Positions 44,738-52,373 of a DNA stretch of 64,000 nt are shown piece after piece; within the stretch, counting starts at the first letter, position 1; every line of letters starts with the position of its first letter. A program made the translations under genes and the position numbers. Origin of the DNA: a bacterium (GTDB lineage Bacteria; Spirochaetota; Leptospiria; Leptospirales; Leptonemataceae); contig JANSYA010000001.1 of NCBI GenBank assembly GCA_024742665.1, positions 186,001-250,000 of the forward strand, written 5' to 3'. The notes under the pieces were generated by a model. It worked only from the letters and a program-made list of their open reading frames with translations. It did not search any database and was not told the DNA's origin.

Positions 44738-45759
44738 GATCCGGTCGGCCCCCGGGCGCTCTCGTTTTCACCCAGCTTCGCCTGCCGGGCGCGATGCAAT
44801 AAATAGAAGATGCCGACCAGAGCGAAGAACAGCACTGGAGCGAGGATGGTGCTGAAGCCGTCGAATTTTACAATCAGCAGGGTCGAAACGAATTCGACCA
44901 GAATCAAGAAGATCAACATCGCCACGATGCGTTCCCGGGAAATGCCCGCGCAAACGAAGGCGCCGAGCGGGGCTCCGAAGATTACGATCGGCACGCATAC
45001 CAGCCAGTAGTCGAAGGTCGCGCCAGAAAAACTATCCAGGGCGAAGTGATGTACGAAAAACCCGACCGAGGAGTTGATCGCCATCAGCACCACCGACGTG
45101 GGCGTGGCGACCTTTTCGGAAACGTTGAAGTACAGAACCAGCAGCGAAAAGGTTAAAAAGTCCAGACCCGTACCGACGATCGAAGTAAAAATACCGCCCA
45201 GAAATCCGACGCCCATCAGCAGCGAAGCGGTCGTCGTATGATTCGTATATTCGATGTCCTGAAAACGATTCGCGCCGCCGTGATAGCGATTCTCAAGCAT
45301 CAGTACGAAACCGAAAGCCAGAGTGATAATCGTAAACGCGATTTTAGAATAGGCCGGAACCATGTGCGGAGCCACATAAAAGGTTCCGAAGACGATGCCG
45401 CCCGCGCCGCCCAGCGACGAAAATAGAATCGCCCGCTTTACGATCGGCACGCGATAATTCAGAATTACGAGCGAGGCCGCGCCCATGCCGACGGTCTGGA
45501 TCGCCAGGGCGAAGGTTCGCGCGATATTCGGCGGAATCGAAAGGACTTTGGTGAATACGGGGAAGGCCACCGCGCCGCCGCCTTCGGAAGTGGCTCCGGC
45601 GATGAACGAACCGAAGACCATCGTCAAACTCAGGGTCCAGTGCTGGGTGAACAAAAACAAACGGTCCGAGAGAACCATATAGGCTCCCCAGACCCCCAGG
45701 ATGACGAACGAGGGGATAAAATAAAATAAACGATACGAAAGGCTTCCGCGAATATCCAT
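44734..45759 (-). CDS. TauE/SafE-family membrane permease
   Basis: A 341-residue protein with about eight membrane helices and the repeated features of the TauE/SafE (DUF81) family: VFGSFIAGATSEGGGAVAFP in the first half and GVGFLGGIFTSIVGTGLDFL in the second. Family members are linked to sulfite, sulfoacetate or other small anion export. It lies inside the chemosensory operon, with 21 bases to the HAMP protein gene upstream and an ATGA overlap with the coiled-coil membrane gene. A transporter co-translated with sensory proteins may report or relieve its own substrate. Confidence 0.88.
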   Translation of the reverse strand: MDIRGSLSYRLFYFIPSFVILGVWGAYMVLSDRLFLFTQHWTLSLTMVFGSFIAGATSEGGGAVAFPVFTKVLSIPPNIARTFALAIQTVGMGAASLVILNYRVPIVKRAILFSSLGGAGGIVFGTFYVAPHMVPAYSKIAFTIITLAFGFVLMLENRYHGGANRFQDIEYTNHTTTASLLMGVGFLGGIFTSIVGTGLDFLTFSLLVLYFNVSEKVATPTSVVLMAINSSVGFFVHHFALDSFSGATFDYWLVCVPIVIFGAPLGAFVCAGISRERIVAMLIFLILVEFVSTLLIVKFDGFSTILAPVLFFALVGIFYLLHRARQAKLGENESARGPTGS

Positions 45760-45780
45760 AGCCTGTGTGCGACGCCCGCG

Positions 45781-46572
45781 TCAGCTCTGACGAAAGTACT
45801 CCGTGATTTCGCGCATTTTAAGAAAGACGTCTTCCAGATTGCGCACATTCTTGTCGCGCTCTTGCGGCGATTCTTCGTCTTTCAGTTTGCGCGTCAGTTC
45901 AATGCCCGTCGAGCAAGAGCTCTGGATCAGCGTGAGCAGTTCGCGAAAATTCGTGGTGAGGCTGTCCATCACGCGCGAAAGCTGACCGAGTTCGTCGTTG
46001 GTATTCACCTGAAAGCGAATGCCGAGTTCGCCTTCGGAAACCTTGCGCGCGTTCCGGACGATCGACTCCAGAGGCCGCACGATCATGCGGAATAGAATGA
46101 TTACGATGCCGGCCAGCGCCGCGAATACGATCAGGAAGGCCAGGACGGTGCGCTTTTTGGCGCTTTCCAGCGCGGATGCGAAAGGACTCGGCCCGGGAAC
46201 CAATTCCTGCAGCGACGCGTAACCGGCGCTCAGGCCCGTGCGAATATCCTGTTGATTTTTAGCGTTCTTGGGCGCGGTTTCCAGCGATTCGATTTGTTCG
46301 GCCAGGGCCCGGCGACTCTTCGCGCGGTCGGCGCGTTCTTTTAAGAATTGGTCAAAGGCCGCGGGGCCGAGTCGGCGGGCCGCTTCCGCTTTGAGGACCC
46401 ACTGCTCTTCGAGATCGGAAATGCGTTTCGCGTCGGCGAGCATCACCTTCGAAGACGCGCGTTCGCCGCCGACGAACCACAGCAGAGAGACGATGACTAC
46501 CAGGAAGACGGCGAAGGCCGAGCCGAGATAGATGATCGTTCGCAACCAGATGCTGGAGTGATTTTGATTCAT
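45781..46572 (-). CDS. HAMP-domain membrane protein without a methyl-accepting domain
   Basis: A 263-residue protein. Helix 1 (TIIYLGSAFAVFLVVIVSLLW) and helix 2 (TVLAFLIVFAALAGIVIILF) flank a periplasmic helical sensor of about 130 residues (QWVLKAEAARRLGPAAFDQF). A HAMP domain follows (RMIVRPLESIVRNARKVSEGE, then FQVNTNDELGQLSRVMDSL), and a 70-residue helical tail ends the chain. The layout is that of a truncated chemoreceptor lacking the signalling tip. It may act as a dominant partner or adaptor within a receptor array. Confidence 0.88.
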   Translation of the reverse strand: MNQNHSSIWLRTIIYLGSAFAVFLVVIVSLLWFVGGERASSKVMLADAKRISDLEEQWVLKAEAARRLGPAAFDQFLKERADRAKSRRALAEQIESLETAPKNAKNQQDIRTGLSAGYASLQELVPGPSPFASALESAKKRTVLAFLIVFAALAGIVIILFRMIVRPLESIVRNARKVSEGELGIRFQVNTNDELGQLSRVMDSLTTNFRELLTLIQSSCSTGIELTRKLKDEESPQERDKNVRNLEDVFLKMREITEYFRQS

Positions 46573-46615
46573 GGACGCTGCTGTGTGTCTGAGGGGCTGT
46601 GAATCGTTCCGGGGT

Positions 46616-46972
46616 TCAGGCTTTGAGCGCCGCGGCGAATTCCGCTTCGCTGAAAGGTTTAATCAAAACCGCCTGGGCTTTGCCGCGCATCTCTTCGCTG
46701 ATCTGGTCCGCGTAGGATGTAACGACGATGTACTGAAAGCCGGGATCGAATTCGCTGATGCTCTGAATCGCTCCGCCGCCGGTGCCTTCCGCCAGGGCCA
46801 GGTCGGCGATCAGCAGGTCCGGACGAAATTTTTTATAGAGTTCGACGCATTCTTTTTCGGAGTTCGTTTCGCCGACGATTTCATAGCCGGCGGATTCGAG
46901 AAAGCGCCGCTCCATGGCCCGAATAAAAACGGCGTCTTCCATAATCAGAACTTTTCGGTTCGCTGCGGTCAT
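46616..46972 (-). CDS. CheY-like response regulator (copy 3)
   Basis: A 118-residue receiver. The acidic pocket is Glu-Asp (IMEDAVF), the phospho-acceptor Asp sits in LLIADLALAEG, the Ser/Thr switch in VVTSYAD and the Lys in LIKPFSE, so it can be phosphorylated. The segment after the acceptor (LAEGTGGGAI) is longer and Gly-rich compared with CheY. It precedes the HAMP protein gene by 43 bases. Confidence 0.93.
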   Translation of the reverse strand: MTAANRKVLIMEDAVFIRAMERRFLESAGYEIVGETNSEKECVELYKKFRPDLLIADLALAEGTGGGAIQSISEFDPGFQYIVVTSYADQISEEMRGKAQAVLIKPFSEAEFAAALKA

Positions 46973-47020
46973 AATGCTTCCAGTTCAGGTTAGAGTCTTG
47001 CTTGGATAAGCAGGGTGGAG

Positions 47021-47506
47021 TCAGGATTCGGTTAGCTCGAATGCGTACAAAATACGCAGTGCCGCTTCGGGCCCTGCCAGGGTGATAGACTTCGTCCTGC
47101 TTGTTGCTTCGTCAATCAAATCCGCGTACTTTTTAATCTGCGGGACTTTGATCATAGAGCTCGCCGAGTTTCGCATTTGCACTACGATGTCCCCGATGAT
47201 GAAATTCAGGAGTTCTCCGACAGTATTGGCGCGCAGATCCGCGTCGATCTCGGCGGAGTCGAATTCGCGCTCCATGGCCTTTGAAAGCACCAGTCGGGCG
47301 ATGTGCCCGGCGGCGTCCTGATTCAGGGCGATGGCGATATAGCCGTGCAGGCCGCCTTCGATGGCCAGGCTGATCGCCAGAGCGTCCGGGCCGGGCGTAT
47401 TGGAAGGCGACTCGTGGGTGCGCTCCAGACGCAGGTCCGCCTGGATATCGAAGGTCTTGATGACGCTGTCGAGAATGATGCTGTGGTGGCGTTCGAGAAT
47501 TTCCAT
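47021..47506 (-). CDS. cheX: CheX-like CheY-phosphatase
   Basis: A 161-residue CheX/CheC-family protein. The active-site helix TVGELLNFIIGDIVVQM supplies the conserved Glu and Asn (E-x-x-N) that position water for dephosphorylation of CheY-P. The rest alternates strands and helices as in CheX, and no second E-x-x-N helix is seen, so it resembles CheX (dimer) rather than CheC. The ATG directly abuts the stop of CheY copy 2. With CheA's fused domain, this operon encodes two phosphatases of this class. Confidence 0.9.
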   Translation of the reverse strand: MEILERHHSIILDSVIKTFDIQADLRLERTHESPSNTPGPDALAISLAIEGGLHGYIAIALNQDAAGHIARLVLSKAMEREFDSAEIDADLRANTVGELLNFIIGDIVVQMRNSASSMIKVPQIKKYADLIDEATSRTKSITLAGPEAALRILYAFELTES

Positions 47507-47869
47507 TCAACCCCCCGTCGCGTGAATCATCGTTTCGCGAATCTTGTCTTTGGAAAAAGGTTTTACGATGAATTCGCTGGCTCCCAGATCGATCGACCGG
47601 CGGATATATTCTTCTTCGCCCATGCTGCTGACCATGATGACGACCGCGCCCGGATCGATCTCTTTGATCTTTTGAAGCGCGTCGATTCCGTTCAATTCGC
47701 CCACCAGGGAGATGTCCATGGTTACGGCGTCCGGACGCTTCTCGCGGAAAACGCGAATCGCATCTTCTACGGATTCCGCTTCGCCGATGATCTCAAACGA
47801 TCCTTTGAGCGCGTCTTTGATCATCATGCGTATAAAAGCCGCGTCGTCTACTACCAGTATCCTTTTCAA
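47507..47869 (-). CDS. cheY: CheY-like response regulator (copy 2)
   Basis: A 120-residue receiver and the closest to classical CheY here: VVDDAAFIR, acceptor Asp in VTMDISLVG, Ser in MVSSMGE, Lys in VKPFSKD. It lies directly next to cheX with no intergenic bases, so it is the natural first substrate for that phosphatase. The output target (flagellar switch or another protein) cannot be told from sequence. Confidence 0.95.
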   Translation of the reverse strand: MKRILVVDDAAFIRMMIKDALKGSFEIIGEAESVEDAIRVFREKRPDAVTMDISLVGELNGIDALQKIKEIDPGAVVIMVSSMGEEEYIRRSIDLGASEFIVKPFSKDKIRETMIHATGG

Positions 47870-47896
47870 AGCTATAGTCTCCGTCGTTCGTTGCGA

Positions 47897-48280
47897 TCAG
47901 CTCAGCGCGTTGCAGGCGGCTTCGATGATTTTTTCTTGTGTAAATGGTTTCACTATGAATTCGAACGCGCCCATGTGTACGCATTCGCGAATTAAATCCG
48001 GAATGTCTACGGCGGAAACTACAATCACTCTGGCGTGCGGATTTTTTTCGAGCAGGCGGTCCAGCGCGATCAAACCGTTCATCTGCTCCATGATGATATC
48101 CATAAATACGAGATCCGGGTGATAGAGCGCGAACTGTTGCAGCAATTCCACGCCGTTCTCCGCTTCGTAGATATCGCCGAAGCGCAAGTCCTGTACGTGT
48201 CGCTTAATCATATGCCGGATGAAGTACGCGTCGTCCGCGATCAGCAGGCTGCGTTCCGGAAATGCGCGCGGAGCTTCCAT
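47897..48280 (-). CDS. CheY-like response regulator (copy 1)
   Basis: A 127-residue receiver: IADDAYFIR acidic pocket, acceptor Asp in VFMDIIMEQMNG, Ser in VVSAVD, Lys in VKPFTQE. It starts 18 bases after cheA's stop, the nearest receiver to the kinase gene. Confidence 0.94.
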   Translation of the reverse strand: MEAPRAFPERSLLIADDAYFIRHMIKRHVQDLRFGDIYEAENGVELLQQFALYHPDLVFMDIIMEQMNGLIALDRLLEKNPHARVIVVSAVDIPDLIRECVHMGAFEFIVKPFTQEKIIEAACNALS

Positions 48281-48298
48281 GAATCGCTTCCGAATCCC

Positions 48299-51200
48299 TC
48301 AGGACTGACGTCCTCCTGCGGATTTGCGATGCAATTGAATCAATTTCTGGAAGCCGTCCGAGCCCGGCATGATATAAAAATAGAACAGCGTGTTTTCGCC
48401 GTCTAATTTGAATTCAGTTTCGATTACCAGAGTGGGATGCGATTCGTCGGCGTGTTTCAGCAGACCGTGATCGAAGACCTGTGCGTACTCCGGCACGTGC
48501 ACCGGCGCCGAAGGCAGGATGCGCGCGCCGGCGATTTTGCTCATGGCGTTCGTAAAAGAAACCGCCATTAAATTCGTAACTTCCCGAATCGCCGAAATGG
48601 TTTCCGGACCGGCTGTCTGAAAGCGATCGGGATCGTACATCATACCGGCCAATTGTACCAAATTGCGTTCGTCGATGAGTAAGAGCATATTGCCCTGTAA
48701 TTCCTGCGCCAGGCTTACGTAGAACGCGTGGGCGCCGGACTCCGGGAAGGCCCGCGTCAGTCCGGCTCGCAGACGACTCAAAGATTGAATCCGGGTTTCG
48801 CTGAATTGAATATCGATCGTCGCGCTCTGCGCCACCGAGCGAACCGCCTGAATCGCGGCGGCGCGCCCTTCGCGGATCATCGCTTTAATGATCGAGAGGT
48901 CGGCCTTCGCCATCGTAAAGGCCGCGCTGCGCTGCGGCTCCTGCTCGGCGGGTTTCGTCCTGGAGCCTGGAGCGGGTTGCGATGTCGGGGCGGCTGAAGC
49001 CGTGGGAGTAGACGCGACGGCCGCTTTGTTTTCCGGCGCGGGCGGGGCGACGGACTGCGCAACCGACGGCGCGCTGGCGGGCGTTCCGGAATCGGGACCA
49101 GGACTCGGGGCGGTAGCATCTGTATTCTTGCGGTCGCCGTTTTTCCCGTTGGCCGCGCGATCCGCGACAAGCGAACCGCCGTTGCCGATGAAGCTGTCAA
49201 TCAGACGCTGGGCGTCGAGGATCAAACAGATTTCGCCGCGACCGAGGATGGCGGCGCCGGCCAGGCCTTCGATTTCTTCGTAGTTGCGGGCCAGGGATTT
49301 GATCACCATGTCTTCGTAGCCGATTAGATCGTCGACCAGCAGACCCACCCGATCTCCGCGGTACTGGACGATAACGACCGGCTTTTTCGACGATCGCGAT
49401 TGGACGCGCCGCGCCGGTCGCAGAGCTGCCGCGACCATGCCGGCCGAATATTCGTCGGCGCTCTGGGTCGGCATTTCAGACAGACCGATTTCGCGGGCCA
49501 GTCGAACCAACGATACGTGTTCTTCGCGCACTTCCACGACTTCGCGATGTTCGATTTCCCGAATGCCCAATTGTTCGTCGACTTTGATCGTTTCGAGAAT
49601 GGCGTTGATCGGAATCGCGTAGAGGCGGTCGTGAATTAATACCTTGAGCGCCGTGACGATGGCCAGCGACAGGGGCAGTTGAATGCGAAAGCGCGAACCT
49701 TTGCCCTGAGTGGATTGAATTTCGACCTGGCCGTTGATCGATTCAATATTGCGCCGGACAACGTCCATGCCCACTCCGCGTCCGGACAGGTCGGTGACTT
49801 TTTCGGCCGTGCTGAAGCCGGGTTGAAAGATCAGCTCGAAGACTTCGCTGTCGTTCAGCTTAAGCGCCTCGGCTTCCGGAATCAGTTCGCGTTCAATCGC
49901 GCGATTGCGAATGCGTTCGACGTCCAGACCCTTGCCGTCGTCTTCCACTTCGATATAGATATGATTGCCGGCCTGATAGCTGTTCAGACTCACGATGCCG
50001 GTGTCGGATTTGCCCGCGGCGATGCGGTCTTCCCGGGACTCAATGCCGTGGTCGATGGAATTGCGCACGAGATGCAGCAGCGGATCGTAGATCATATCGA
50101 TCTGCGTCTTGTCGACTTCGGTGTCTTCGCCGCGCACGTTGAGCGTGACGGATTTTTCAGGATGATTGGCGTTGAAATCCCGGACCAGGCGGCGAAAGCG
50201 CGAAAACACGGTGCCGACCGGAATCATCCGGACCTTCATGACCTTCTCCTGCAATTCCGCGGAAATCCGTCCGAGCTGTTCGGAGTTTTCGCGGAAGTTT
50301 ACGAAGAGTCCGCGGTTGCCGTGCTTCGCGCGAAACTCGGAGGCCAGAGCCATATAATGCGAATTCGCGGAGAGCAATTCGCCGACCAGATTCAACAGGT
50401 CGTCGATTTTGCGCACCGGAACCCGCAGCGCGTCGAGGGATTCGCGCATACTCGAAGAAGCTCCGCCGCCGTCGCGCGAAGCGCCGTTCGGATTGCCGGC
50501 GACCTTCGATGTGTCCGAGTCGCCGGTGGCGTCCGACACATCGAAGAGCGTCTCGCTTACTGTGTCATCGGCGGACAGTTCCGCCGGAGTAGAATCGGCC
50601 GCGGCCGGTTCAATCGAAATCGTTTCGATTTCCAGGCTGCGCACGCCGGCTTCCAGATCCGACTGCGTCGCCGCCGTGAGCAATATAAATTCCAGCGCGC
50701 CGGTGAAATCGGCCGCGTCGTATTGTTCGACTTCCGGGCTTTCGCTTTTGATTTCGCCGAATTCGTCGATTTTGCGCCGGAGCAGATAGGCCCGCGCGCC
50801 GGGCAGGGCTGTGCCCGATTTGAGCTGGATTTGAATGCGAAAGAGAGTTTCTTTCGAGGCCGTTTCGTCCGCCTCTTCGCCGGCGGCTTGCGAAGCAGCC
50901 TGAGCCTTCTGCTGGGATTCGCCGCCGGCCAGAAAGGCGGCGATCCGTCCCGCCAGAGCGTCGACGGGAATTTCAGTGGCGGCCGGATCGTTTTCGGCGA
51001 AGGCGGCCAGAATCTTGCGCAGCACGTCCCCGGCTTCGAGCAGCAGGCCCGCCATACCCGGTTCCAGGCGGATCAGGTCGTCGCGCAGCTGCGCGAACAG
51101 GCTCTCCACCGCGTGCGAGAGATCGACCATATTGTCGAGTCCCACGAAGCCCGCGTTGCCTTTAATCGTATGAGCGACGCGAAAGATCTTATTCAGCAAT

Positions 51201-51310
51201 TCCTTGTCATCGGAGTGCCCTTCGAAATCCAGCAGGGCGTCGTCGTACTGCTGGAGGCGGTCGGCGACTTCCGTCACAAAGGCTTCTATTTCGGCTTCTT
51301 CAAGATCCAT
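48299..51310 (-). CDS. cheA: CheA histidine kinase fused to a CheC-like phosphatase domain
   Basis: A 1003-residue protein. HPt domain (1-110) has phospho-accepting His47 (RVAHTIKGNAGF). Residues about 150-240 form a probable CheY-binding P2-like module. The dimerisation P3 (about 285-350: VRKIDDLLNLVGELLSANSH), the HATPase (about 360-550: HLVRNSIDHGIES, DDGKGLD, GRGVGMDVVRR) and a CheW-like P5 domain (about 555-700) follow. After an Ala/Pro-rich linker (about 725-800) is an extra C-terminal domain (about 820-1000) whose helix AIREVTNLMAVSFTNAMSK carries the E-x-x-N signature of CheC/CheX phosphatases. Kinase and phosphatase in one chain is unusual. It is co-oriented with cheW, globin and MCP. 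Confidence 0.95.
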   Translation of the reverse strand: MDLEEAEIEAFVTEVADRLQQYDDALLDFEGHSDDKELLNKIFRVAHTIKGNAGFVGLDNMVDLSHAVESLFAQLRDDLIRLEPGMAGLLLEAGDVLRKILAAFAENDPAATEIPVDALAGRIAAFLAGGESQQKAQAASQAAGEEADETASKETLFRIQIQLKSGTALPGARAYLLRRKIDEFGEIKSESPEVEQYDAADFTGALEFILLTAATQSDLEAGVRSLEIETISIEPAAADSTPAELSADDTVSETLFDVSDATGDSDTSKVAGNPNGASRDGGGASSSMRESLDALRVPVRKIDDLLNLVGELLSANSHYMALASEFRAKHGNRGLFVNFRENSEQLGRISAELQEKVMKVRMIPVGTVFSRFRRLVRDFNANHPEKSVTLNVRGEDTEVDKTQIDMIYDPLLHLVRNSIDHGIESREDRIAAGKSDTGIVSLNSYQAGNHIYIEVEDDGKGLDVERIRNRAIERELIPEAEALKLNDSEVFELIFQPGFSTAEKVTDLSGRGVGMDVVRRNIESINGQVEIQSTQGKGSRFRIQLPLSLAIVTALKVLIHDRLYAIPINAILETIKVDEQLGIREIEHREVVEVREEHVSLVRLAREIGLSEMPTQSADEYSAGMVAAALRPARRVQSRSSKKPVVIVQYRGDRVGLLVDDLIGYEDMVIKSLARNYEEIEGLAGAAILGRGEICLILDAQRLIDSFIGNGGSLVADRAANGKNGDRKNTDATAPSPGPDSGTPASAPSVAQSVAPPAPENKAAVASTPTASAAPTSQPAPGSRTKPAEQEPQRSAAFTMAKADLSIIKAMIREGRAAAIQAVRSVAQSATIDIQFSETRIQSLSRLRAGLTRAFPESGAHAFYVSLAQELQGNMLLLIDERNLVQLAGMMYDPDRFQTAGPETISAIREVTNLMAVSFTNAMSKIAGARILPSAPVHVPEYAQVFDHGLLKHADESHPTLVIETEFKLDGENTLFYFYIMPGSDGFQKLIQLHRKSAGGRQS

Positions 51311-51374
51311 ACCCGGGTTTATTTAGAGCGAGACAACGGCGGCAGCGTGCCGCGTGCGACTCGCCCGCGGTCGT

Positions 51375-51890
51375 TTAGCCGCGCGTTTCTTCCACGTCCG
51401 ATAGTGTGATGTCGTCCAGCGATAGAATCTCGTCGACGGAAAGCACGCGGGCGATGTCGAGTAGAATCAGAACGCGTTTTTCTACTTTGGCGATGCCCGT
51501 AATATATTCCGCCGATGCGTTGCGCGAAACGGTAACCGGCGCCTTTTCGATTTGTCCGGGGGCCAGGGTGATGACTTCGGCGACGTTGTCGACGATCATG
51601 CCGCACATGCGGTTTTCGATTTGCCCGATCAGAATACGCGTGAATTTCGAATAGGCCTGGGCGGGCAGTCCGAATTTTACGCGCAGGTCGACGATCGGAA
51701 TGATTTCGCCGCGCAGGTTGATGACGCCTTTCACATATTCCGGGCGCCGGGGTAGCCAGGTAATGGGAGTGCGGCGGATGATTTCCTGCACTTTTAGAAT
51801 CTCAATGCAGTATTCTTCGTCCGCGATATTAAACACGACGTACTGCTGACTGAGGGGCGCCTCGCCCGTGATTGTCCCTTGCTGTTGCAC
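51375..51890 (-). CDS. cheW: CheW-family coupling protein
   Basis: A 171-residue CheW that links chemoreceptors to CheA. Conserved features are QYVVFNIADEEYCIEI, VQEIIRRTPITWLPRRPEYV, GVINLRGEIIPIVDLR and a C-terminal VDEILSL helix. It lies between the globin gene and cheA, in the normal place for a chemosensory operon. No unusual insertion. Confidence 0.95.
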   Translation of the reverse strand: MQQQGTITGEAPLSQQYVVFNIADEEYCIEILKVQEIIRRTPITWLPRRPEYVKGVINLRGEIIPIVDLRVKFGLPAQAYSKFTRILIGQIENRMCGMIVDNVAEVITLAPGQIEKAPVTVSRNASAEYITGIAKVEKRVLILLDIARVLSVDEILSLDDITLSDVEETRG

Positions 51891-51917
51891 CTGGATTTAC
51901 TCGTTGTATAGATCGGT

Positions 51918-52322
51918 TTAGTAGAGTTCGGTGAAGCGGTTGATCGTTTTGGCGATGACTTCTTCCCAGGCCGCGCGAACTTCCGGAGAGTAGCGCGGGT
52001 CGTGCTTTTCGATCGTTTCCAGCAGGCTCTGCACCCAGAAGCGATACATATCCGGTTTTACGTTGACGTGACTTTTATCATGGAGCTGCCCGATGCGTTC
52101 GATGGCCAGCTTGCCGTTTTCGTTGGCCGCGCCGTACAGCAAAAGAAAGGAGATGCCTTCGCGCAATAAGTCCTGCTGCTTGCGCATGTCGGTCTTGGCG
52201 AAGATCTGCGGAATTTCCGGATTGCTCGCGAAGAAAGTTTCGTAAAAGTCCGTAAAGAAATTTTTAACGAGGGCGCAACGTCCGAAGCTTTCGCGCGCGG
52301 TTTGCAGGGAATCTGATGCCAT
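51918..52322 (-). CDS. Stand-alone globin of the chemosensory operon
   Basis: A 134-residue single-domain globin. Proximal His81 sits in IERIGQLHDKSHVNVKPDMY, aligned with the proximal His of flavohaemoglobins (ERIAQKH) and followed by the tell-tale pattern YRFWVQSLLETIEKHDP and AAWEEVIAKTI. Helices A-E are RESFGRCALVKNFFTDFYET and NPEIPQIFAKTDMRKQQDLL, the usual core for haem binding; the region around Gln49-Gln50 should carry the distal ligand. No reductase or signalling domain is attached. Sitting 51 bases after the MCP stop and 27 before cheW, it is probably an oxygen, NO or CO sensor working in trans, an inference from position. Confidence 0.88.
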   Translation of the reverse strand: MASDSLQTARESFGRCALVKNFFTDFYETFFASNPEIPQIFAKTDMRKQQDLLREGISFLLLYGAANENGKLAIERIGQLHDKSHVNVKPDMYRFWVQSLLETIEKHDPRYSPEVRAAWEEVIAKTINRFTELY

Positions 52323-52373
52323 CTGATATATGCTCCTGTGTATTTTGAATTCTATATGGCGTAAACGGCCGGA

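Noticed and set aside
49679..51409. 576-codon plus-strand frame opposite cheA
   Set aside because: Shadow frame; cheA has all kinase motifs on the minus strand.
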